Source: Prevotella sp. UBA1378 (GTDB lineage Bacteria; Bacteroidota; Bacteroidia; Bacteroidales; Bacteroidaceae). From it: DNA of 22,195 bases. The notes below the pieces were generated by a model. It was not told the origin of the DNA, did no database searches, and saw only the letters and a list, made by a program, of their open reading frames with translations. The translations under genes were made by a program, and so were the position numbers. Every line of letters starts with the position of its first letter. The stretch's first letter is position 1. This document shows, piece by piece, positions 1 through 6,997 of this stretch. The stretch covers positions 21,428 through 43,622 of the forward strand of contig DBRC01000013.1 in assembly GCA_002305505.1 (NCBI GenBank), written 5' to 3'.

Positions 1-20
1 GGCCGTTGGCGGGCAACGGG

Positions 21-116
21 CAACAGGGGTATATCCTCCGCCTTGCAACGGCCATGCCGCCGCAGCGCAAAGGGGCACCGCCGTCCGGATTAACGTGATA
101 TCCTTATCCCGAACTC
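21..116 (+). repeat. Dispersed intergenic repeat, copy A
   Basis: About 96 bp that match, with only scattered differences, the reverse complement of 14199-14296 (copy B). The right-hand 60 bp also match 14513-14573 (copy C). Shared landmarks are ATCCTCCGCCTTGCAA, GCAGCGCAAAGGGG, GTCCGGATTAA and the common terminus CCCGAACTC. The copy lies just beyond the 3' end of the TPR lipoprotein gene, with GAACTC pointing toward the gene. Copies B and C form the two ends of an element further on. This copy may therefore be one end of a second element that continues left of the window, or a solo end. Confidence 0.85.
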
Positions 117-162
117 TGGTATCTATTGTAAATGATCAGAGCCTGAAAAAGCATTGCTGATA

Positions 163-3100
163 TCAGCGGTAGAAGTCTTCGTCGAAATCAGCGCCGATGT
201 CGTCTTCGGCAGTATTTTTCTTATTGGCTGGCGGCGCCGGCTGGTCGACATCGAAATCATTGCCTTGTGCCTGATTGGGGGCATTTGCATCGGTTTGCGC
301 CGGCTGGTCGACGTCGAACGCAGCGTTGCCCTGTTGCTGGGCAGCGCCCTGGCCGGCTTTTTGTCCGGGTGCAATCGCGTCGATGTCGAAAAGCTGCTGG
401 CGCAGATTGGGCGGAGGTACGGGAGCAGCAATAGGCAGGCCTGCTGCCGGCACGCCGAACAAGTCGTCCTCCGCGCCCTTAACCGGGGCGCTGGGCTGGA
501 TTAATCCCGGCAACAAGCCGTCGGGCATATCATCCGTTCCGTCCTGCTGTTCCGGGCGGCGTCCGCCTTCGCCTGCCGGCGGTTCGGGCTGCCTCTCCTG
601 CTCCACGCTGGCCGGGAGTATCAGCAGCGGCTCATCGCTGATACGCAGCGGGGCAAATGCTTTTTCGAAGAACCGCTCGTAATCGACATAGCTATAGCGC
701 GTGCCGAGCAGCTTCAGGTTTTCCTCGCTGATGATGATGCGCCGGCACCCCTTCAGCAGCTTCGCCATGGCCGGAACGGCGTAAAGCATACGCGCATACT
801 GCAACGCCTCGTCGTAGTTGCGGAATCCGCTTATCTGTATGCGGCTGATGCCATTGTCCTCGTCGGTGCCGATATCAAAGTTGCGCACCATGAAGTTGGT
901 AAAATTATACTTCGCTACCTCGTAGAGCAGCTGGTTGCTGTCTATCGAGTCGGCACGGTAAGCCAGCAGGAACACGAACCCGGTATTGCGCTCCTTGCTC
1001 AGCGTATCGGCAGCCGCCGAGTCGCCGGCCGCGGCGTCCATGCCCCGGCGCGACCACACGTCGCCCAAGTCGAACTTTCCCCCGTGCAGTCTGCGGCCTT
1101 CCTGCACGCCTTTTACTATCATGCCCGCCATCTCCGTCACCTCGCTTTGCGGATACTTTTCCACCACCTCCTTCATGTTTGCGATGCAGCCCGCAGCATT
1201 GCCGTCGTTCAGCATACCAAGGCCTTCGATGAAGATGAACTTAGGCCGGTTGTCGCCCAGCGGGAAGCGCTCTCTCGACAAGCGGGCGTTGGTGCGCACC
1301 TCGCCGTAACGGTCGGCCTTGAAGGCATCGTAGGTGGCGGCATAGAGCGAATCTTCGATATGCACGCCGAACTTGGCGTTTTCCACGAAATACGGGTCGC
1401 TGAGCAGCACGGTCCACTGGCTTTCGGGGTAGGTGGTCTTCAGTCTGTTGAGGGCCTCGGCAGCCATCAGCTGATTGCCTTGGCGCGAGTAGAGCAGGAA
1501 GAGGTGGTACCATGCCTCGTCGTTTTTCCCGTAATCGGCATACTGTCCGGTCAGTCTTACGAGGGCTTTCTCGCTGAGTTTCAGGTTATCGAGCTTATCC
1601 TTGAAGATGACACCCGAGTGGAACAGCCCTTCTTTTATCATATCGTTGCTGGCCGCCTTCTGCTCGTCGGTGAACGGAATCTGTGCCAGATAGTACTCCC
1701 GTTTGTGCGGGTCGTTGGCGGCACTGTCGGCTACGGCCATTGAATCGGTGGGAGACATGTCACCGCCTGGAGGCTGCAGGGCAACGGAGTCGCCGGCGGC
1801 TTGCCCGCTTCCGCTTTCCATACCGGCCAGATTCACCACTGTCTGGTTCAGCCGTTGCCAGTTGTCCACATTCTCGCGCTTCCCCCACTGCCGCTGGAAG
1901 GCGGTCTTGCCTTGACTGACGGCAACGGGGTTGTAGAAGTACCATCCGCCCTTCGCTGCACCGGCAACGGCCGGGACGTTCCTATCCGCTGTGGCACGGT
2001 TGCCCACGGCTCCCTGCCGCTGCAGCGTTCTCTCCACCTCGGCCTCCTGCGCCTTTGCACGCTCCTCCTTTTCTTTCTTCTTGAGCTCCTCTATCACGCG
2101 GTCGATGGCCTTATTGCGCTCGGCCTCGGACAGTGAAGCCAGCACCTGCAACGAGTCTTGCAGACTGACGGCATCGGTATGCGGCACCAGTTCGTCGAGC
2201 ACCTTCGAGCGGTCGGACAGCTGCTGGTAATCGGGGCGCTCCTTATCGAGCAGCCCGATGGCCTCGCCGTAGCAGCGCTGGGCGTCGTTGTATTTCTCCT
2301 TCACCCAGTACAGGTCGCCGAGCCTCAACAGCAGCACGCCCTTCTCGATACCGCTGCGCACCGCCTTGTTGTTGCCCTCCTCGTAAGCGTAAATGGCGCG
2401 CATGGTGTCGCGCTCGGCCAGATAGATGTTGCCGATGGCGTAATACACTTGGTCGAGATAGTCTTTGTTGTTATCAGAGCGCGCCATGCGCCTCAGCTTG
2501 CCGATCATCTGCTTGGCCTGCCCCTTTGCCATCACCTCCGTCTGGGCGATGCGGGCGTTGAACTCCAGTTCGTAAGGAGGGTTCAGCCCTATCACCTTCC
2601 TGAAAGCCTTGTAAGCCAGTTCGCGGTTGCCGAGCTGTGCCTGCAACTGCCCCATCAGGAACCACTCGCGGGCACGCTGCTTGCGCCGTTTCTCGTGCTT
2701 AATCACCTTCTTCAGATAGCCTACAGCCTCGGCATACTGGCCGCTGTGCAGGTAATAGTCGGCCAGCGTATAGTCCCAGTCGGTGCGGGCACGGTAGTGC
2801 ATCGTGTCGCGGCGCATCTTGACGATAAGGTCTTCGGCATCGTAGAGCCAACCCAGCTGCACGTAGCTCTTGGCCTGCCATGCCCGGGCGATGCCGTAGA
2901 TGGCAGGCTGGGTGGCATAAAGGCGGCTCATATACGAGAATGTGGCCGCCGCCTCGTCGAAGTAGCCCTTTTGGAACTGCGCCTTCCCCATCAGCAGCCA
3001 TGCGCGCCAAAGGAACGGGTTGTATTCGCGGCGCGAGAGCCACTCTATATCCTTAGGGGTTTTACGCCGGTTCTTGGTCCATTCCGGGCGTCCCTTCACG

Positions 3101-3414
3101 CTGTGCTGCTTGATTACCTTTTCCATTTTTTCGATGGCACGGTCGAACTGGCCTTTGCCCAAGTCGCGGCTGTTCTTGTTCGACACGGTGTAAAGGGGGA
3201 TTATCTCGGTGAAGTTGTCTTTATTGCCGTTTTCCTTTTCCTGCGCTCCGTCGATAAAGGCCACCGAACCGTTGTAATAGGTATTGTAGCGGGCATTGAA
3301 CGAGTGCCACCAGCGGTTGCGCGCGGTGTTCTTATGCGTGTCGCAGCCGGCCGTTGCCAACATGGCAAGGGCGAAGAGCAGCATGGCTGTGTATCTCGTT
3401 TTCAGTATTCCCAC
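163..3414 (-). CDS. Large TPR lipoprotein, SprE/PorW-like
   Basis: A 1083-residue protein. It has a basic N-terminus, a hydrophobic stretch and a lipobox ending at Cys24 (LATAGC), so it is a predicted envelope lipoprotein. Residues about 130-400 are helical tetratricopeptide repeats (AWLLMGKAQFQKGYFDEA, YLHSGQYAEAVGYLKKV). A Lys/Glu-rich coiled coil follows at about 440-470, then a second TPR-like region at about 590-790. The last 120 residues are Pro/Gln/Asp-rich with repeated FDVDQPA units. Architecture and length resemble SprE/PorW, a lipoprotein linked to type IX secretion and gliding; relatives also occur in Bacteroidales that lack that system, so the function here is open. The start is GTG at 3414. 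The ATG two bases earlier is out of frame and stops at once, and the next in-frame ATG (3384) would remove the basic n-region. Only 1 bp separates it from the permease stop codon, so the two are probably translationally coupled. The SprE/PorW assignment is from memory of the family. Confidence 0.85.
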   Translation of the reverse strand: MGILKTRYTAMLLFALAMLATAGCDTHKNTARNRWWHSFNARYNTYYNGSVAFIDGAQEKENGNKDNFTEIIPLYTVSNKNSRDLGKGQFDRAIEKMEKVIKQHSVKGRPEWTKNRRKTPKDIEWLSRREYNPFLWRAWLLMGKAQFQKGYFDEAAATFSYMSRLYATQPAIYGIARAWQAKSYVQLGWLYDAEDLIVKMRRDTMHYRARTDWDYTLADYYLHSGQYAEAVGYLKKVIKHEKRRKQRAREWFLMGQLQAQLGNRELAYKAFRKVIGLNPPYELEFNARIAQTEVMAKGQAKQMIGKLRRMARSDNNKDYLDQVYYAIGNIYLAERDTMRAIYAYEEGNNKAVRSGIEKGVLLLRLGDLYWVKEKYNDAQRCYGEAIGLLDKERPDYQQLSDRSKVLDELVPHTDAVSLQDSLQVLASLSEAERNKAIDRVIEELKKKEKEERAKAQEAEVERTLQRQGAVGNRATADRNVPAVAGAAKGGWYFYNPVAVSQGKTAFQRQWGKRENVDNWQRLNQTVVNLAGMESGSGQAAGDSVALQPPGGDMSPTDSMAVADSAANDPHKREYYLAQIPFTDEQKAASNDMIKEGLFHSGVIFKDKLDNLKLSEKALVRLTGQYADYGKNDEAWYHLFLLYSRQGNQLMAAEALNRLKTTYPESQWTVLLSDPYFVENAKFGVHIEDSLYAATYDAFKADRYGEVRTNARLSRERFPLGDNRPKFIFIEGLGMLNDGNAAGCIANMKEVVEKYPQSEVTEMAGMIVKGVQEGRRLHGGKFDLGDVWSRRGMDAAAGDSAAADTLSKERNTGFVFLLAYRADSIDSNQLLYEVAKYNFTNFMVRNFDIGTDEDNGISRIQISGFRNYDEALQYARMLYAVPAMAKLLKGCRRIIISEENLKLLGTRYSYVDYERFFEKAFAPLRISDEPLLILPASVEQERQPEPPAGEGGRRPEQQDGTDDMPDGLLPGLIQPSAPVKGAEDDLFGVPAAGLPIAAPVPPPNLRQQLFDIDAIAPGQKAGQGAAQQQGNAAFDVDQPAQTDANAPNQAQGNDFDVDQPAPPANKKNTAEDDIGADFDEDFYR

Positions 3415-3415
3415 A

Positions 3416-4225
3416 TTAATTTAACTTGAAATATAGCGTTTTTATTGTTTTAAGTGCCGTATAAATCAATATGGAGAAGAAGATAATGGCTGCACCCGAG
3501 GGCACATTGAGCCAATAAGAGATAAAAAGGCCGGCTATACAATACACGCTGCCGAAAAGGATGCTGAGCAGAATCATGCGGCGGAACGAATAGGTGAAGA
3601 GGTTGGCCGACATCTGTGGGATGGTGAGCAGACTGATGGCCAGCACAATGCCTACCATCCGCAGCGTAGAGACGATGGTCATGGCGATGAGCACCATCAT
3701 CAGGTACTCGATAGCCGCAACGGGCAGACGCTGCGAACGGGCGAACACGGGGTCGAAGGCCACGCTCACGATGGGGCGCATCAGCAGCGTGAAGACGGCA
3801 GCGACGGCAACAGCCAGAAAAGCCAGCAACAGCAGGTCGGGGCGGCCCACGGTAAGGATGTTGCCGAAGAGATAAGACGAAAGGTCGGGCATAAAGCCGG
3901 GCGTCATGAAGCAGCAGATGATGCCGATGCTCATGCCGAAGGTCCAGAAGAGGGCGATGGCCGAGTCTTCGCGCACATCCTTGCGCCCGGCCATCCACTG
4001 CACGCCGCAGGCGGAAGCCACGGCAAAGAGCAACGCGGCAAGTATCGGACTGATACCGAAATAAACGCCGAGCCCGATGCCGCCGAAGGAGGCGTGGGTG
4101 ATACCACCGCTGATGAACACCAGCCGTCGCGTTACGATATACGTACCGACGAATCCGCAGACGATGCTCGCCAGCAGACTGCCTATCAATGCGTTCTGAA
4201 AAAATTCGTATCCCAGTATCTCCAT
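3416..4225 (-). CDS. Zn/Mn-type metal ABC transporter permease (ZnuB/TroC family)
   Basis: A 269-residue, very hydrophobic inner-membrane protein with about eight predicted helices, the normal size for ABC-3 family permeases. Family landmarks are the N-terminal NALIGSLLASIVCGFVGTYIV, the GGITHASFGGIGLG segment, and the late RMVGIVLAISLLTIPQMSA region, which corresponds to the coupling and metal-path segment. It would form the membrane channel through which a periplasmic binding protein passes zinc or manganese inward, powered by a separate ATPase. Neither the ATPase nor the binding protein is encoded in this window. Its start lies 23 bp after the stop of the cysteine-rich small gene, and its stop lies 1 bp before the TPR lipoprotein. 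The metal cannot be told from sequence. Confidence 0.9.
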   Translation of the reverse strand: MEILGYEFFQNALIGSLLASIVCGFVGTYIVTRRLVFISGGITHASFGGIGLGVYFGISPILAALLFAVASACGVQWMAGRKDVREDSAIALFWTFGMSIGIICCFMTPGFMPDLSSYLFGNILTVGRPDLLLLAFLAVAVAAVFTLLMRPIVSVAFDPVFARSQRLPVAAIEYLMMVLIAMTIVSTLRMVGIVLAISLLTIPQMSANLFTYSFRRMILLSILFGSVYCIAGLFISYWLNVPSGAAIIFFSILIYTALKTIKTLYFKLN

Positions 4226-4248
4226 CGTCTTTTCTGTTTATGCCATGC

Positions 4249-4629
4249 CTAACGTTCTATCATCATCATCACTTCGTCCTTCACCTGGTTGGGCAGTTCG
4301 ATGCCCCGTAGCGTCAGGCTGCGGCACCATCCCGCCACTTCCCCCTGCCGCATCGTATAGCATACGTCGCGGAAGCGCTCGGCTTCCTCGTCGGTGTAAC
4401 CGTCGGAAGGGCGGCCGCGGAAATCGTCCAGTTCTTCGTCGTCGTAGTACTCGATATCCTTGACAGCTGCCTCCAGCATGCACTCTTGTTCACACTTTGC
4501 ATCCTCACCGTTGCATGTGGCACAAGTTCCGCCCGTTACGACGGCACCGCTGCCGCCCGTCTTCGACAACTTTGCGAAGACAGCCACCACAATGCCTAAT
4601 GCCAGCAAGCTTATCAACAACACTATCAT
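4249..4629 (-). CDS. Conserved-type small protein: one membrane helix plus a Cys cluster
   Basis: A 126-residue protein I cannot assign to a named family with confidence. Residues 1-20 form one strongly hydrophobic helix with no lipobox. A glycine-rich linker follows, then a cysteine cluster at Cys36, Cys39, Cys46 and Cys50 (C-x2-C-x6-C-x3-C), an acidic stretch (YYDDEELDDF), and two more cysteines at 90 and 102. The spacing looks suited to a metal or Fe-S site, or to disulfides, depending on which side of the membrane it faces. It starts 49 bp after the aroA stop and ends 23 bp before the metal permease, so it is probably co-transcribed with both. A link to metal handling is tempting but is inference from neighbourhood and cysteines only. 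Confidence 0.8.
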   Translation of the reverse strand: MIVLLISLLALGIVVAVFAKLSKTGGSGAVVTGGTCATCNGEDAKCEQECMLEAAVKDIEYYDDEELDDFRGRPSDGYTDEEAERFRDVCYTMRQGEVAGWCRSLTLRGIELPNQVKDEVMMMIER

Positions 4630-4661
4630 ATCTCAAGAAATAACAATCCTAACCATGCCCC

Positions 4662-4682
4662 GTAGGGGGCCAACGGCCCTAC
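4662..4682 (-). terminator. Hairpin overlapping the aroA stop codon
   Basis: GTAGGG (4662-4667) pairs with CCCTAC (4677-4682), with a possible inner CC/GG extension around a short loop. The right arm contains the aroA TAG stop (4679-4681). No U-tract follows on the minus strand. It is more likely an mRNA-stabilising or attenuating hairpin, or a small dispersed palindrome, than a strong intrinsic terminator. Confidence 0.4.
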
Positions 4683-5932
4683 AAAGCCTCTTCAACCCTA
4701 AAGCCCACGGCCTTCAAATCCTCCCAAAAATGCGGATACGATTTTGTCACCACCTGGGGATTGTTAATCTTCAGCCCCGGAATCCGGAAAGCGGCCGGTG
4801 CAAAAGCCAAGGCCATACGGTGGTCTTCGTAGGTGTCGATGCATATATCTGCCTCGGGCGCACAACGCCCGCCGTCCCATGCCAGTTCGCAATCGCCGGT
4901 ATCGTGTATCACGTAGCCCAGCTTTCGCATCTCTGTCTTCATGGCCTTGATACGGTCGGTCTCCTTTATCTTCAACGTAGACAAGCCGGTAAACCGGAAC
5001 GGCACATCCAGCAGCGCACAAGCCACGACAAAGGTCTGCACCAAGTCGGGCGAACTGACAAAGTCGTATTCGAGCCTTGGCACACAACGCCCGCTATGGC
5101 GCAGCGTCAGCATCGCCGGCCGCCCTTCTTCCCTGCTTTCGAATGTCGACTTCACGCCCAGCAGGCTGAAGATATAACGCACGGTAGAGTCGCCCTGCCG
5201 CGAACTGTCCGAGAGGCCGGTCAAGCGCACCCTGGCATCCTCGTCCGTATTGAGCGCCATCATCTCGTACCAGTAGCTGGCCGCGCTCCAGTCGTTCTCT
5301 ATCGTGTACGGGCGCTCTGCGTATGGCTTCGGCCTTACAGTGATGGTGTCGATATCGCTCCACTCGGCTTCGGCACCGTATTCGTTCATCACCCATAGCG
5401 TAAGGTCGATGTATGGGCGCGATATGATGTCGCCCGTCAGCCGCAGCTGTAACCCTTTCTGCAACACCGGGCCAATCATCAGCAGTGCCGATACATACTG
5501 CGAACTGATGTTGCCGGGCACCTCTAACAGCCCTCCCTCTAATTGCCGGCTGCGGATGCGCAGCGGCGGGAAGCCCTCTTCGCCCTCGTAGCTGATATCG
5601 GCGCCGAGATAGCGCAGTGCGTTCACCAAGATGCCAATGGGGCGGTGTTTCATGCGCTCGGTACCCGTTATGACATGCTCGCCCCCGGCTACACTGAGGT
5701 AAGCCGTCATGAAGCGCATGGCCGTACCGGCAGCCTTGATATCGATGACGGCGGGATTGTCGCGCAGGGCAGCGATAATCACCTCTGTATCATCGCAATC
5801 CGACAGGTTTTCCGGTATGATGTTGCTTCCTGAAAGCGCATTGATGATGAGCGCACGGTTACCGATGCTCTTCGAAGCTGGCAGTTGCACCGTAGTATCC
5901 AACCGTTCAGGAGCTGTTATGGTATATTGCAT
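4679..5932 (-). CDS. aroA: 3-phosphoshikimate 1-carboxyvinyltransferase (EPSP synthase)
   Basis: A cytosolic enzyme of the shikimate pathway that joins shikimate-3-phosphate and phosphoenolpyruvate to give EPSP. The 417-residue protein carries the family signatures: PASKSIGNRALI with the PEP-binding Lys21, AGTAMR at 68-73, RMKHRPIG, a conserved Asp in SSPDLVQT, KETDR, and EDHRMALAF near the C-terminus. The residue after AGTAMR is Phe74, where the E. coli enzyme has Pro101, a position known to influence glyphosate binding; Asn94 of E. coli is Ala here. An in-frame TTG lies at 5944, but the ATG at 5932 gives the usual N-terminus and sits about 20 nt from the predicted transcription start, so I chose it. 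It is the first gene of the likely aroA / Cys-rich protein / permease / TPR operon. Confidence 0.95.
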   Translation of the reverse strand: MQYTITAPERLDTTVQLPASKSIGNRALIINALSGSNIIPENLSDCDDTEVIIAALRDNPAVIDIKAAGTAMRFMTAYLSVAGGEHVITGTERMKHRPIGILVNALRYLGADISYEGEEGFPPLRIRSRQLEGGLLEVPGNISSQYVSALLMIGPVLQKGLQLRLTGDIISRPYIDLTLWVMNEYGAEAEWSDIDTITVRPKPYAERPYTIENDWSAASYWYEMMALNTDEDARVRLTGLSDSSRQGDSTVRYIFSLLGVKSTFESREEGRPAMLTLRHSGRCVPRLEYDFVSSPDLVQTFVVACALLDVPFRFTGLSTLKIKETDRIKAMKTEMRKLGYVIHDTGDCELAWDGGRCAPEADICIDTYEDHRMALAFAPAAFRIPGLKINNPQVVTKSYPHFWEDLKAVGFRVEEAL

Positions 5933-5958
5933 ATCTTCTGTCAATCTGTTTTATTGTG

Positions 5959-5989
5959 CAAAGATAGCGCAAAATGAAGACACTGCAAA
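5959..5989 (-). promoter_or_regulatory. Bacteroides-type promoter for aroA
   Basis: On the minus strand TTTG (5986-5989) is followed 19 bp later by TATCTTTG (5959-5966). This matches the Bacteroidota primary sigma consensus of TTTG, 19-21 bp, TAnnTTTG. Transcription would start near 5953, leaving a leader of about 20 nt before the ATG at 5932. It argues against the upstream TTG start. Confidence 0.75.
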
Positions 5990-6143
5990 AAGAATCCTTT
6001 TCTTTTTTTGCTGCCGGCGGGAAGCCATGCCAGTAAAAAGGAGATGGCCATTCGCGGCAAGGAGAACGGGAAGCGGGAAAAATGATTCACCATAACAGAA
6101 AACAAGCGAAAACGACAGAAGATGCAAAAAAGTGCCCTTAAAA

Positions 6144-6175
6144 TTTGCATGTTTCACAAGAAAACAGTAATTTTG
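6144..6175 (+). promoter_or_regulatory. Bacteroides-type promoter for tRNA-Pro
   Basis: TTTG at 6144-6147, a 20-bp spacer, then TAATTTTG at 6168-6175: a full match to the TTTG, 19-21 bp, TAnnTTTG pattern. It lies 18 bp upstream of the mature tRNA 5' end and is divergent from the aroA promoter. Confidence 0.75.
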
Positions 6176-6193
6176 CACCCGCAAACCATAAAT

Positions 6194-6266
6194 CGGGATG
6201 TAGCGCAGTTGGTAGCGCACACGTCTGGGGGGCGCGAGGTCGCCAGTTCGAGTCTGGTCATCCCGA
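6194..6266 (+). tRNA. tRNA-Pro, anticodon GGG
   Basis: A 73-nt cloverleaf. The acceptor CGGGATG (6194-6200) pairs fully with CATCCCG (6259-6265), with discriminator A at 6266. The D stem is GCGC/GCGC. The anticodon stem CACGT/GCGCG has one A-C mismatch and one T-G pair, around the loop CTGGGGG with anticodon GGG at 6227-6229. The T arm is GCCAG/CTGGT around TTCGAGT. CCA is not encoded and must be added after transcription, as is common in this phylum. It reads the proline codons CCC and CCU. It is the only plus-strand gene in the window. Confidence 0.95.
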
Positions 6267-6274
6267 CGGTTCAT

Positions 6275-6314
6275 AAAGGTCGCAAACCATTACGGGATGT
6301 GGCCTTTTTTTTTG
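6275..6314 (+). terminator. Intrinsic terminator of tRNA-Pro
   Basis: AAAGGTCGCA (6275-6284) pairs with TGTGGCCTTT (6298-6307), 10 bp including two G-T pairs. The T-run spans 6305-6314. It starts 9 bp after the tRNA. aat ends convergently at 6347, so the hairpin may also slow aat transcription, although no U-tract lies on that side. Confidence 0.8.
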
Positions 6315-6346
6315 TATTTCCAGATTCTGTATGCATTAACCTTGAT

Positions 6347-6985
6347 TCAGCCGATTAGCTCCATATACTCGCGATAATCAATGAACCGGCCGCCCATGGA
6401 CTGCAGATGGGCGGTCTCGAACTGGCAGTCGATTAGTTTCCCACCGTGCTTTTCGAGGAAGCGGGCAAGGTGGATGAGCGCCAGCTTACTTGTATTCGGC
6501 TCTAAGGAGAACATGCTCTCCCCGAAAAAGGCACTTCCGATGGTCACACCGTAAAGACCCCCTACAAGGCGGCAACCATCCCACACTTCGATGCTGGCAG
6601 CGAATCCCTGTTCGTGCAGTTGCATGTAAGCCTCGGTCATCGCACGGCCTAACCATGCCCCCTGATGCCTGATGCGCAGCCGGCTGCATTGGTTGATGAC
6701 GGCCTCGAAATCTTCATTGACAGTAACCTTATAACGGTTTTTCTTCAGCAATGCCTGCATCGAGTGCGATACATGTATTTCCGCGGGGAAGATGACGAAA
6801 CGCCGCATGGGGCACCACCAAAGTATTTCCGGTTCGTCACGGAAGGAGTACCACGGGAAGATACCGTTGCTGTAAGCCAACAGCAGGCGGTCGACGCCCA
6901 AGTCGCCGCCCACGGCCAACAGTCCGTCCGGCTCCCCCAGCTGCGGGTTGGGAAAAACAAGTTTCTCGTCTAATTGGAAAACCAT
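6347..6985 (-). CDS. aat: Leucyl/phenylalanyl-tRNA-protein transferase
   Basis: A cytosolic aminoacyl transferase that moves Leu or Phe from charged tRNA onto proteins with N-terminal Lys or Arg, creating a primary bacterial N-degron. The 212-residue protein is normal for the family (E. coli is slightly longer). It shows the diagnostic run: FPNPQLGEPDGLLAVGGDL, NGIFPWY, PEILWWCPMRR, GAWLGRAMTEAY, GGLYGVTIGSAFFGESMFS and LIDCQFETAHLQSMGG. It starts 12 bp after the clpA stop, making it the last gene of clpS-clpA-aat. Its substrates are unknown, but its placement with the reader (ClpS) and the unfoldase (ClpA) supports a working Leu/N-degron pathway. Confidence 0.96.
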   Translation of the reverse strand: MVFQLDEKLVFPNPQLGEPDGLLAVGGDLGVDRLLLAYSNGIFPWYSFRDEPEILWWCPMRRFVIFPAEIHVSHSMQALLKKNRYKVTVNEDFEAVINQCSRLRIRHQGAWLGRAMTEAYMQLHEQGFAASIEVWDGCRLVGGLYGVTIGSAFFGESMFSLEPNTSKLALIHLARFLEKHGGKLIDCQFETAHLQSMGGRFIDYREYMELIG

Positions 6986-6997
6986 GCACCGCGCTCC

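Noticed and set aside
2158..3429. 423-codon + strand frame opposite the TPR lipoprotein
   Set aside because: Antisense shadow. The hydrophobic, valine-rich product is what antisense of this codon usage gives, and no promoter is seen.
5930..5944. TTG start at 5944 for aroA (four extra residues)
   Set aside because: It would begin about 8 nt after the predicted transcription start, and the ATG at 5932 gives the N-terminus typical of the family.
6024..6095. Short basic + strand frame upstream of tRNA-Pro (ATG near 6028)
   Set aside because: About 22 codons, no promoter or ribosome site that stands out, and no similarity I recognise.
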